Shown here in pieces: positions 1 to 9,218 of a DNA stretch of 64,000 nt (positions are counted from its first letter, which is position 1; the number at the start of each line of letters is the position of its first letter). The DNA is from Prado023 sp963788325 (GTDB lineage: Bacteria > Actinomycetota > Actinomycetes > S36-B12 > CAIYMF01), in NCBI GenBank assembly GCA_963788325.1, contig CAWBGJ010000002.1, forward strand, positions 5,582 through 69,581, in the 5' to 3' direction. A model generated the notes under the pieces. It was not told the DNA's origin. It saw only the letters and a program-made list of their open reading frames with translations, and did not search any database. A program made the position numbers and the translations under genes.

Positions 1-98
1 GCCCAACGAAGTCGAGGATGCCGGTCGAAGAGGCTCATGTGTCCATCATGCGCCTGTTCTGCGATCCCGTCCTCTCGCGGGTTGCCCACGAGCTGGCG

Positions 99-961
99 CT
101 AGGCCCCCAGCTCGTGGGCGAGGTCGGCCAGCTCGGCGCCGCCGGCCATCGTCGCGAGCGAGCTCGTCGAGGTCGACATCGTCCGCTTCTTGTAGCCAGC
201 GACGGCTCTTGCCGCGGCTTGAGCAGCACGAAGTCGGTCGCCGACCAGGTAGGCGTGGTGCGGGTTGTGCGTGATGAAGCACGACGCCGAGCCCGCGCGT
301 CGCGCGGCCGCGGCGATGTACTTCAGCACGACGCCGGACTGCTTGACGCCGAGCGCGGCGGTCGGCTCGTCGAGGATCAGCACCCGGGCGCCGAAGTAGA
401 CGGCCCGGGCGATCGCGACGCACTGGCGCTGGCCGCCGGACAGCGTGCCGATCGGCTGGTCGATGTCGCGCGACGTCGATGCCCATCTTGCGGCAGCTCG
501 TCGTCGGCGATCTCCCGTCATGTCGCTGATCTCCAGCGCGACGCAGCGGGCCCCAGCCCTTGGTCAGCTCCGAGCCGAGGAAGAAGTTGCGCCACACCGC
601 CATCAGCGGGACCACCGCGAGGTCCTGGTAGACCGTGGCGATGCCGTGCGTCGCAGCGCCTCGCGGGGCGAGCCGAACGTGCGCTCGGCTCGCCGTCGAC
701 CAGCAGCGCGCCCTCGTTGTGCGGGTGCAGCCCGGCGATGATCTTGATCAGGGTCGACTTGCCGGCGCCGTTGTCGCCGAGCACGCAGGTGACCTCGCCG
801 GCGTTGACGTCCAGGTGATGCCCGTTGAGGGCGACGACGCTGCCGTAGGTCTTGCCGACGTCTCGAGCGCAGGTACTGCTCGGCGCACTGGGCGCCCTCG
901 GCCGCCGCGCGTCGTGCACCTCGGCCGAGATCTCGTCGGCTGGCGGGGTCTGCTCGCTCAT
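99..961 (-). CDS. Sugar ABC transporter ATP-binding protein (frameshifted)
   Basis: Cytoplasmic ATPase of a CUT2-type sugar importer. The start ATG at 961 follows a strong GAGGAGG site. The N-terminal part has VGKTYGSVVAL and the Walker A GDNGAGKST; the signature LSGGQRQ and Walker B VLILDEPT are in a different frame; the C-terminus reads MAGGAELADLAHELGA before the stop at 99, as in FrcA-like single-domain ATPases. At least two frame changes lie between 520 and 700. All diagnostic motifs survive, so I infer an intact gene with sequencing or assembly indels. It is the last of three genes in the order binding protein, permease, ATPase. The exact sugar cannot be read from the sequence. Confidence 0.8.
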
Positions 962-2032
962 CGCTTGCCTCCTCGCGGCTCGATTCCGGACCCAGATGTT
1001 GACCATCACGGCGAGCAGCAGCATCACGCCGAGGAAGGCGAACCAGTTGGGGTCCCACCCGGCGTAGACGATGCCCAGGCTGGTCATGCCGAAGATGAAC
1101 GCGCCGATCGCGGCGCCGATCGCGGTGCCGTAGCCACCGGTCAGCAGCGCAGCCGCCGACGACCGCGGCGATGATGTAGAGGAACTCGTTGCCGATGCCC
1201 TGGCCGGCCTGACCGAGGTCGAACTCGAACAGCGTGATGATGCCGACCAGCGCCGCGGCCAGCGAGACGCGCCATGAACAGGCCGATCTTGGTGCGCCGG
1301 ACCGGCACGCCGGTCGCGCGCGGCGTTCTGGTCGCCGCCGACGGCGAAGATCCAGTTGCCCATGCGCGTGCGTTGCAGCACCCAGGTGCCCACGACGATC
1401 GCCAGCGAGCCACCAGCCGCACCGCGACGCGTGAACGGCCACGCCGTGTCCAGCCGGGAGCCGAACACCCACTGGGCCAGCGCGAAGCCGTCGGCCTCGT
1501 CGATACCGCCCGACCCGCGACCTGGCCGGTGATGGCCTTGGTGACCCCGGAGTTCAGGCCCATGAGGACGAACATCGTGCCCAGGGTGACGATGAAGCTG
1601 GGCAGCCGGGTCCATCACCATGTAGCCGTTGATGAAGCCGATCAGCGACCGCGAAGACGATGACGCACAGCAGCGCCAGCCAGACGTTCAGTCCGCACCT
1701 CGGAGACCAGGATGCCCAGCAGCAGCCCGGTCGAGCCGGTCATGACGCCGGCGGACAGGTCGAACTCACCGCCGATCATGAGCAGGGCGACCGCGCACGG
1801 CCATGATCCCGTAGGAGGCCGACACCCCCATCCAGGACGCCACCCCGCTCGGGGAGTGGAACGTGCCCGTCGAGTCGGCCAGCGAGAAGAAGATGAAGAC
1901 CACGATCGCTGCGATCGCGGCGCCCACCGAGGGCCTGATCAGCAGCTTGCGCCACAGCGGCTCCCGGCGCAGCCGCTCATCGGTCGCGGCCGATGCCCCG
2001 CCCGCCGTCGGTGCGGTGGTCGAGGTGCTCAC
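962..2032 (-). CDS. Sugar ABC transporter permease (frameshifted)
   Basis: Inner-membrane permease of the same importer (BPD_transp_2 type). A GTG start at 2032 overlaps the stop of the binding-protein gene and has a GAGGAGG site. The N-terminus contains LIRPSVGAAIAAIVVFIFF, the first membrane segment; later pieces include LTGGYGTAIGAAIGAFIFG and WDPNWFAFLGVMLLLAVMV, typical of RbsC/FrcC-like permeases. The reading is spread over three frames with several indels between about 1140 and 1800. At the 3' end the frame runs without a stop straight into the ATPase start at 961, so the true stop is hidden by an indel or the two are fused; I favour an indel because a good ribosome site precedes the ATPase ATG. 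Confidence 0.75.
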
Positions 2033-3041
2033 CGGGTGCCCTCCTCTGCCAGGGCCGCAATCGCCTCGACGTTGTCCTTGGTGACCAGGGCCGGACCGGT
2101 GGCCACCAGCTCGACCGGCACCCACCTCGTTGCGGTTGCGCACCGCGAGCTCGAGGAAGACGACCGGGAGGTAGCCCTGCAGGTAGGGCTGCTGGTCGAC
2201 GGCGAAGAGGATGTCCCCCGCGGAGATGGCGTCGAGCACGTCAGGGGACAGGTCGAAGGTGGCCAGGATCTTCTCGCGCGAGGTGACCTCCTTGCGGGCG
2301 GCGCTGGCGATGTCGGGATCCAGGGTCAGCACGGCGTCGGGGGACTGGGCGTCGATGGCGGCCCCGATCTCGCGCGCGGTCGACGCGGGGTCGGCCGCGC
2401 CGCTGACCTGCACCTTGATCAGCTCACCGCCCAGGCCCTCGGCCGCCCCGGCGCAGCGTTCCTGCAGGCCCGTGTTGTTCTCCTCGTGGATGATGCACAG
2501 AACCTTCGAGGCGCCGGCTTCGGCTAGCGCCGCACCGGCGGCCACGCCCGCGCTGCTCTCCGTCTGGCCGACGTGCGTGATGACCCCTTCACGCTCATCG
2601 AGCAGCTCCGAGCCGGAGTTGAGCGTGATCACCGGGTATGCCGGAGGCCGCCGCGCGGTCGCAGCGCGCCGCTGATGGCGCCCGGGTCAGGGGCGGAGAG
2701 ACCGCAAGCGCGTCGGCGCCCTGGTTGATCGCGGCGTTGATCATGTCGGACTGCAGCTTCAGGTCACCCTCGCTGCCCTGGTAGTCCAGGGTGACGTCGG
2801 GCAGCGTGGCGGCCGCGTCCTCGGCCCCGCGGCGGACGGTGGACCAGAAGCCCCCGGCATCCCCATGGGTGATCACCGCGATCCGCATCGGGCCGGTGTG
2901 CGGGGCGTCGCTGGCGTTGGTCTGGGCAGTGGAGCTGGTCTGGTCGACGGTGCACGCCGAGGCCAACGGCACCAACAGGAGTGCTGCGGCCAGGGCTAGG
3001 GGGGCTCGCCGCAGCGACAGCGGCGCGCGGAACGAGCGCAT
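2029..3041 (-). CDS. Sugar ABC transporter substrate-binding lipoprotein (frameshifted)
   Basis: Extracytoplasmic binding protein (Peripla_BP_4 class) for the importer. The ATG at 3041 opens a basic, hydrophobic signal peptide ending LVPLASAC, a lipobox-like site with Cys about 30, so the protein is probably lipid-anchored. The mature part shows MRIAVITHGDAGGFWSTV and, in a second frame, VLTLDPDIASAA and FAVDQQPYLQGYLPVV, the latter typical of sugar and inositol binding proteins. Indels lie near 2680 and near 2120. The stop TGA at 2029-2031 overlaps the permease GTG, supporting one operon. The response regulator gene lies 100 bp upstream on the same strand. Confidence 0.8.
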
Positions 3042-3141
3042 CGGTGGCCTTCCGGTCGGGACGGTGCTCACTGTGGCAGAACGTGCCTCAGGCTGCCTGC
3101 TCGAGCGCCCCCGACGCGCGGGTGGGATGCGGAGTGGACTC

Positions 3142-3799
3142 CTACAGGTGACCGTGCTCCCGTTCGGCCTCGAGTCGTGCTGCGTAGGCCGCCACCTGGG
3201 TGCGCCGCTCCATGCCGAGCTTGGCCAGCAACGATCGACACGTAGTTCTTCACCGTCTTCTCGGCCAGGTGCATCGCGTCGCCGATCTGGCGGTTGGTCA
3301 GCCCTCGCCGATGAGGTCGAGGATCCCGCGCTCCTGCTCGGTGAGTGCGTCGACCTTGGCGTCGGACTTGGCACGCTGGCGCAGCCGATCGCAGCACCCG
3401 CGGGTGGCCCGTGGGTCGAGCAGCGACTGCGTCCGGCCGCCACCGAGCGGACGGCCGTCGACCAGGTCGTTGCCCCGGATCTGCTTGAGCACGTAGCCCG
3501 AGGCGCCGGCCATGATCGCGTCGAACAGCGCCTCGTCGTCGGCGAACGAGGTGAGCATCAGGCACGCGATGCTCGGGCAGCTTCGAGCGGATGTCGCGGC
3601 ACACCTCGATGCCGTTGCCGTCGGGCAGGCGCACGTCGAGCACGGCGACGTCCGGGCGCGAGGCGGGGATGCGGTGCAGGGCGTCGGTCGGCCGAGCCGG
3701 CCTCACCCACCACCTCGATGTCGTCCTCAGGTCGAGCAGGTCCGCGACGCCGCGGCGCACCACCTCGTGGTCGTCGAGAAGGAACACCCGGATAGTCAT
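3142..3799 (-). CDS. NarL/FixJ-type response regulator, DosR (DevR)-like (frameshifted)
   Basis: DNA-binding response regulator. The ATG at 3799 gives MTIRVFLLDDHEVVRRGV, with the acidic DD pair and the phosphoacceptor Asp in VAVLDVRLPDGNG. The receiver tail LTSFADDEALFDAIMAGASG and linker are in a second frame. The LuxR helix-turn-helix follows as LTEQERGILDLIGEGLTNRQIG and AEKTVKNYVS. Translating the third frame to the stop at 3142 gives LGMERRTQVAAYAARLE, again as in DosR. At least three indels interrupt it. DosR-type proteins respond to hypoxia, NO or redox kinases; no kinase gene lies in the window. A DosR-like palindrome lies upstream of pflB at 39110. Confidence 0.8.
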
Positions 3800-4123
3800 G
3801 GCGCAAGTGTGCCCCATGGGTGCCCGCACCGGCACGGATCGGTCCGTGGTATACCCGCTGTCCACTATGTGGACGGTTCGGCATTCCCTTTTTGCTCCGC
3901 GCGTGCGGCCGACTTAGCCTGACGACACCTGCCCAGACGGCCTATACCACAGGCCCTTTCCCTCGGGAGCAGCGTGTCCGGTACATGGCGCGATCCAGCC
4001 CTCTGCGGGCGCGGCCGCGGTCATGGAACGGACGGCCTGTGCATGCCCCGGTGCGGCGTCGGGAAGGGCGGGCAACGGGGCCGCCGACCGGACGCCCAGG
4101 CTCGGGGCGGGGTGGCTGGCCGC
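3800..4123. other. Divergent intergenic region between response regulator and hemA
   Basis: This 324-bp stretch carries no convincing gene. It holds a perfect dyad (GTCCAC, TAT, GTGGAC at 3860-3874), an 8-bp inverted pair (GTGGTATA at 3846-3853 and TATACCAC at 3943-3950), and a TAGCCT hexamer at 3915-3920 that could be the hemA -10 element. If so, the hemA leader is about 195 nt. An in-frame extension upstream of hemA from 3974 is possible but has no family resemblance. Confidence 0.5.
3915..3920 (+). promoter_or_regulatory. Candidate hemA -10 element (TAGCCT)
   Basis: TAGCCT fits the actinobacterial TAnnnT -10 pattern seen elsewhere in the window. It lies about 200 bp before hemA, just downstream of the dyad at 3860-3874. 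No clear -35 is visible. Inference only. Confidence 0.3.
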
Positions 4124-5504
4124 ATGACCCTCCTCGTCCTGGGCATCAGCCACCGCAGCGCCCCCGTGGCCGTCCTCGATGCGCTGGCGCTGACCCCGGA
4201 CGACGCCGACCAGCTGGCCGCCGACCTGTGCGCCACCGACTCGGTCGCCGAAGCAGTCGTGCTGGCCACGTGCAACCGGGTCGAGGTGTACGCCGACGTC
4301 GCACGGTTCCACCCAGCTGTCGCAGCCGTGGCCGACGCCCTGGCCAAGGCAACCGGTGCCGACCGCGCCAGCCTGCTGGGGCACAGCTACCTGCACTTCG
4401 ACTCCGCCGCGCTGGCCCACCTGTTCACGGTGGCCTGCGGCCTGGACTCGATGGTCGTGGGTGAGGCCCAGATCCTGGGCCAGGTGCGCTCGGCGCTGGT
4501 CCGTGGCCAGGACTGCGGCACCGCGGGCCGCGAGCTGAACAGCAGCGTCCAGGCGGCCCTGCGCGTGGGCAAGCGGGTGCACACCGACACCGGGATCGAC
4601 AGGTGCGGGGTGTCGCTGGTCTCGGTGGCCCTCGACGCTGCCGCCGAGGTGGTCGGTGACCTCGCCCGCCGGCGGGTCCTGATCGTCGGTGCCGGGTCGA
4701 TGGGCGCCCTGGCCGGGGCGACCCTCGCGGCGCGCGGGGCCGCGTCCGTGGTCGTGGCCAACCGCACCGCGGCAAGTGCCCAGCACCTCGCCGACTCCGT
4801 GCCCGGTGCCAGGGCCGTGGACCTGTCCGCCGTTGCCGAGGAGCTCGCGGCCGCGGACGTGGCGGTGTTCGCCACCGGCGCCCAGGACACCCTGATCGAC
4901 CGGGAGCTGGTCGAGGAGGCGCTGCGCGGCGCAGCCCGGCACGCTCCGGACCACCCGCTGGTGGTCCTGGACCTCGCCCTGCCGCACGACACCGACCCGG
5001 GCGTGGGGGACCTGCCGGGGTGACCCGGATCGACCTGGCCGGCCTCGCAGGACTGCCCGCGACCGCGGCCTCGCAGGAGGACGCGGCTGCCGCTCGCACG
5101 ATCGTCGCCGACGAGGTCCAGGCGCACCTCGCGGCGATGGCTGCCCACCAGGTCGAGCCCACGCTGGTGTCCCTGCGGCGCACGCGGGCAGCGTGCTGGA
5201 CGCTGAGATGGCCCGGTTGCGACTGCGGTTGGCCGCGGCGGACGGAGCCACGTTCGCCGAGGTGGAGCGCTCCATGCGCCGCGCGATGAACACGCTGCTG
5301 CACAACCCGACGGTGCGGATGAAGCAGCTCGCCGCTGAGCCCGGGGGCGACCGCTACGCCGCGGCCCTGTCCGCGCTGTTCGACCTCGACCCGAGCCTGC
5401 CGGCCTCGGTGGCCGACCCCTCCGGCGAGTTCGACTCCCACGCCGAGTTCGGATCCGCCGGTGAGTTCGACCCCGCGGCGCAGATCGGTGGGCAGCTCCC
5501 ATGA
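4124..5504 (+). CDS. hemA: Glutamyl-tRNA reductase (frameshifted)
   Basis: First committed step of C5 tetrapyrrole synthesis: NADPH reduces glutamyl-tRNA(Glu) to glutamate-1-semialdehyde. The ATG at 4124 gives MTLLVLGISHRSAPV; the catalytic Cys is in ATCNRVEVY, the substrate domain has GEAQILGQVR, and the NADPH fold has VLIVGAGSMGALAG. The dimerisation helix (DAEMARLRLRL, then MRRAMNTLLHNPTVRMKQL) is in later frames. Two single-base losses, one near 5020 in a G run (GGGG instead of five) and one near 5190, break the frame. Reading through them gives about 460 codons, normal for the family. The stop overlaps the hemC ATG (ATGA), so the genes are probably translationally coupled. Confidence 0.93.
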
Positions 5505-6493
5505 GCATCCCACGCTCGGCGCGGACACTGCGCGTGGCCACCCGTCGCTCCGCGCTGGCGATGGCCCAGTCCACGATGATCGGGGAGTGGCTCTCGGTAC
5601 TCACGGGCCGTCCCCTGGAGCTCGTCGAGGTCACCACCCAGGGCGACGTGGACCCTGCACCACTGGCCCAGATCGGCGGCACCGGGGTGTTCGTCGCTGC
5701 GGTACGCCAAGCGGTGCTCGAGCGGCGCGCGGACGTTGCCGTGCACTCCCTCAAGGACCTGCCGACCGCCCCCGATGAGCGATTGCACCTGGCAGCGATC
5801 CCCCGCCGCGTGGACCCGCGCGACGCGTTGATCACCCGGGACGGGGTCGCGTTGGCCGACCTGCCCGAGGGCGCCCGGGTCGGCACCGGCTCGCCCCGGC
5901 GCCGGGCTCTGCTCGCGGCCGCCCGTCCGGACCTGGAGCTGGTCGACATCCGCGGCAACGTGGACACCCGGCTCGCTCGGGTCAGCGCCGACCTCGACGC
6001 CGTGGTGCTGGCCGTGGCCGGCCTGACCCGGCTCGGCCGTGGCGAGCAGATCTCCGAGCACCTCGATCCCCAGCAGATGCTCCCCGCCCCCGGTCAGGGC
6101 GCGCTGGCCGTCGAGGTGCACGCCGACCTCGGGCCCGGTGCCCAGTCCAGTGACGGCGCGGACCCCCCGTTGAGCCTGGCCCTGTCCACACTCGACCACG
6201 CTGACACCCGGGCGGCGGTGGTGGCCGAGCGAGCCCTGCTGGCCGCGCTGGAAGCGGGCTGCTCCGCCCCGGTCGGCGCGCTGGCCGAGGTCCGCGAGGG
6301 CGAGCTGCGCACCCTGCACCTGAGCGCCGTGCTGGCCCAGGCCGACGGACGCCTCGTCCGCGGCGAGGCGAGCGCGCCGGTGCCCGAGGCCGAGCTGCTC
6401 GGCCACCGTCTGGCCCAGCAGCTGCTGGGCGGCACCCACGATCCGATGTACGGCACCAGCCCGAGGTCCATCCACAGAGGGAGCAGGCAATGA
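5501..6493 (+). CDS. hemC: Hydroxymethylbilane synthase (porphobilinogen deaminase)
   Basis: Condenses four porphobilinogen units into hydroxymethylbilane. Intact, 330 residues. It starts LRVATRRSALAMAQ, has VHSLKDLPTAP and DIRGNVDTRLA around the active site, and the Cys carrying the dipyrromethane cofactor in EAGCSAPVGA near residue 257. It overlaps hemA upstream and hemD downstream by ATGA junctions, so the three share one transcript. The C-terminal tail is a little longer than the minimal fold, with no recognisable extra domain. It is the only hem gene here without an indel. Confidence 0.96.
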   Translation: MSIPRSARTLRVATRRSALAMAQSTMIGEWLSVLTGRPLELVEVTTQGDVDPAPLAQIGGTGVFVAAVRQAVLERRADVAVHSLKDLPTAPDERLHLAAIPRRVDPRDALITRDGVALADLPEGARVGTGSPRRRALLAAARPDLELVDIRGNVDTRLARVSADLDAVVLAVAGLTRLGRGEQISEHLDPQQMLPAPGQGALAVEVHADLGPGAQSSDGADPPLSLALSTLDHADTRAAVVAERALLAALEAGCSAPVGALAEVREGELRTLHLSAVLAQADGRLVRGEASAPVPEAELLGHRLAQQLLGGTHDPMYGTSPRSIHRGSRQ

Positions 6494-8091
6494 ACGCGTC
6501 GCACACCAACCAGGTATCTCTGGTCGCTGCCGGGCCTGGGGACCCGGGCCTGCTCACCGTCTGTGCCGTCGGGCTGCTGCACGCCGCCGACGTGATCGTG
6601 ACCGACCCGGACTGTGAGCCGATGGCCGCAGTGCACGCGCGTCCCGACGCCCAGATCGTGGTGGCCGTTGACGACGACGGCCAGATCGCCGACCACGTGG
6701 ACCGGGTGCGGCTGATGCTGGAGCCGGCGCTGGCCGGTCGCAACGTGGTCCGGCTGATGGCCGGGGACCCGGTCCTGGACGGCTCGCTGGCCCTCGAGGC
6801 CGCGGCGCTGACCAAGGAGGGCATCGGCTTCGAGATCGCCCCCGGGGTCTCAACCGTCACCGGATCGGCTGCGTACGCCGGGTTCGCCCTGACTGGCGGA
6901 CAAGCCCGTGAGGTGCGGGTGGTCGATGCCCACGACCCGGACGTCGACTGGCCCAGCCTGGCCGACCCGCATGCGACTGTCGTGGTGCTCGACGGCGCCG
7001 AGCAGGCCCTGGACATCTGTCGGGTGCTCACGATCGCCGGCCGGGACCCGCGCACGCCGCGTGGCCATCACCCGCAACTGCACGACCGTCGACCAGCGCT
7101 CGATCCTGACCACGCTGGGCGAGGTGTCCGGGGCGCTCAAGGCCAACAAGTCCCAGATGGGCCGCGGCGTGCTGGTGATCGGTGAGGTCGTCGGCCAGTG
7201 CGCGCAGCTGGCCTGGTTCGAGAACAAGCCACTGTTCGGCTGGCGCGTGCTGGTGCCGCGGACCAAGGAGCAGGCCGGCGTGATGAGCGACCAGCTGCGC
7301 CGCTACGGCGCGGTGCCCGTCGAGGTGCCGACCATCGCGGTCGAGCCGCCGCGCACGCCGCAGCAGATGGAGCGTGCGGTCAAGGGCCTGGTCGACGGCC
7401 GCTACCAGTGGGTGGTCGTTCACCTCGACCAACGCCGTCCGCGCGGTGTGGGAGAAGTTCGACGAGTACGGCCTGGACGCCCGCGCAGCTTCGCCGGGCG
7501 TGAAGATCGCCGCGTCGGCGAGCCGACCGCCGACGCTGGTGCGCGCGTTCGGGATCGTGCCCGAGCTGGTGCCCGTCGGCGAGCAGTCGACCGCTGGGCC
7601 TGCTCGAGGAGTGGCCGCCGTACGACGAGGTCCTCGACCCGGTCGACCGGGTGCTGCTGCCGCGCGCGGACATCGCCACCGAGACGCTGGCCGCCGGTCT
7701 GCCCGAGCGGGGCTGGGAGGTCGACGACGTGACCGCCTACCGCACGGTGCGCGCCGCCCCGCCGGCCGCCGAGATCCGCGAGGCGATCAAGACGCGGCGG
7801 CTTCGACGCGGTGCTGTTCACCTCGTCGTCGACCGTGCGCAACCTGGTCGGGATCGCTGGCAAGCCGCACGCCGCGCACCGTGGTCGCCTGCATCGGCCC
7901 GCAGACCGCCGAGACCGCCGAGGAGTTCGGCCTGCGGGTCGACGTGCAGCCCGAGACGGCCAGCGTGGCCGCGCTGGTCGAGGCGCTGGCCGAGCACGGC
8001 GAGGCGCTGCGACGCAACGCTGCCGAGCATGGTGAGACCGGCTGGCGGCGCGGGTCGTCGGCGAGGGGGCTCCCGACGCCGGGCCACCTGA
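6490..8091 (+). CDS. hemD: Uroporphyrinogen-III methylase-like / uroporphyrinogen-III synthase fusion (frameshifted)
   Basis: Two-domain protein. Residues about 1-245 form a SUMT/CobA-like tetrapyrrole methylase fold (VSLVAAGPGDPGLLTV, RLMAGDPVLDG, EIAPGVSTVTGSAAYAG), with the usual GGDPFVFG loop altered. From FGWRVLVPRTKEQAG onward is a uroporphyrinogen-III synthase domain, including FTSTNAVRAVWE, MLFTSSSTVRNL and VVACIGPQTAETAEEFGLRV. Single extra bases near 7065, 7425, 7600, 7800 and 7870 each move the frame by +1. The C-terminal domain closes hydroxymethylbilane to uroporphyrinogen III; the methylase half may be inactive or supply precorrin or siroheme intermediates. The fusion is usual in actinobacterial HemD. 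The stop at 8091 is the best match after correction, not certain. Confidence 0.88.
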
Positions 8092-8094
8092 TCG

Positions 8095-9218
8095 ATGGGG
8101 TTCGCCCAGCAGCGGCCCCGCCGGCTGCGGGGCACGCCCGCGCTGCGCCGGCTGATCGCGCAGACCCGGCTGGATCCCGCCCAGCTGGTGCTGCCGCTGT
8201 TCGTGCGCGAGGGCATCGCTGAGCCGGTGCCGATCACCTCGATGCCCGGGGTGGTCAAGCACACCCGCGACATCGCTGCGCGCGGCTGCCGTGGAGGCAG
8301 CGGCAGCAGGGGTGGGCGGCGTGATGCTGTTCGGCGTGCCCGCGACCCGGGACGCCACTGGGCTGCGGTGCCACCGACCCGCAGGGCGTGCTGAACGTGG
8401 CCGTGCGCGACGTGCGTGGCCGAGGTCGGCCAGGACTTGGTGGTGATGGCCGACCTGTGCCTGGACGAGTTCACCGACCACGGCCACTGCGGCGTGCTTG
8501 GCCGCCGACGGGACGGTGGACAACGACGCCACGCTGCCCCGCTACGCCGACATGGCGGTGGCGCAGGCGCAGGCGGGGGCGCACGTGCGTGGGGACCTGC
8601 CGGGATGATGGACGGCCAGGTCGGTGCGGTCCGCGCAGCGCTGGATGGCCGGGGCACGCGCGACACGGTCGTGCTGGCCTACGCCGCCAAGTACGCCTCG
8701 GCGTTCTACGGGCCGTTCCGCGAGGCGGTCGACTCCGCGCTCGACGGGCGACCGGCGGACCTACCAGCAGGACCCGGCCAACCGCCGCGAGGCGCTGCGC
8801 GAGGTCGCGCTGGACGTGGCCGAGGGCGCCGACATCGTGATGGTCAAGCCCGCGCTGGCCTACCTGGACGTGATCGGCCGACGTGGCCGCGTCGGTCGAC
8901 GTTCCGGTGGCCGCCTACCAGGTGTCCGGTGAGTACGCGATGCTCGAGGCGGCCGCGGCCCAGGGGTGGATCGACCGGGAGCGCGCGATCCTCGAGACCC
9001 TGACCGTGATCCGCCGGGCGGGCGCGGACGTCGTGCTCACCTACTGGGCGGCCGAGGTCGCCGGGTGGCTGAGCGACGGTCGGGCCGACGCCCTGCGTGG
9101 CCACCGATCAGCCGATGGTCCGATCCGGACAGCTGGCGGTGCGATCCGGACACAGGTGTCCGCCACGGGACGGACGTTGTCCGGATCCGACAATTACGCA
9201 CCGGGAGGTGGTGGGTGA
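8095..9218 (+). CDS. hemB: Delta-aminolevulinic acid dehydratase (porphobilinogen synthase; frameshifted)
   Basis: Condenses two 5-aminolevulinate molecules to porphobilinogen. The ATG at 8095 gives LRRLIAQTRLDPAQLVLPLF and VREGIAEPVPITSMPG. Further matches, in changing frames, are VMADLCLDEFTDHGHCG (metal-site Cys region), AYAAKYASAFYGPFREA, ADIVMVKPALAYLDV (Schiff-base Lys) and VPVAAYQVSGEYAM. Five or more indels, several of them extra bases, scatter it over three frames. The family normally ends around YWAAEVAGWL, near 9072; the frame here instead runs on about 48 codons to 9218 through a repeat-rich stretch, so the real stop may be near 9075 and hidden by another indel. Confidence 0.9.
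9121..9189. repeat. Three-copy CGATCCGGACA repeat between hemB and hemL
   Basis: CGATCCGGACA occurs at 9121-9131 and 9142-9152, and its near-reverse complement TGTCCGGATCC at 9178-9188. The pairing could form hairpins or act as a protein-binding array just before the hemL ribosome site. It overlaps the odd C-terminal extension of hemB, which supports a non-coding role. Confidence 0.45.

Noticed and set aside
1..38. Start of a further gene after the sugar ABC ATPase (minus-strand ATG at 38)
   Set aside because: Only about 12 codons remain in the window, in an indel-rich area, too little to support a call.
962..1621. Permease-ATPase fusion protein
   Set aside because: The two read through in one frame, but a GAGGAGG site directly before the ATPase ATG and many nearby indels make a missed stop more likely.
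3974..4123. N-terminal extension of HemA from an upstream start
   Set aside because: The extra residues are Gly/Arg-rich with no family similarity, while MTLLVLGISHRSAPV at 4124 matches the normal HemA start.
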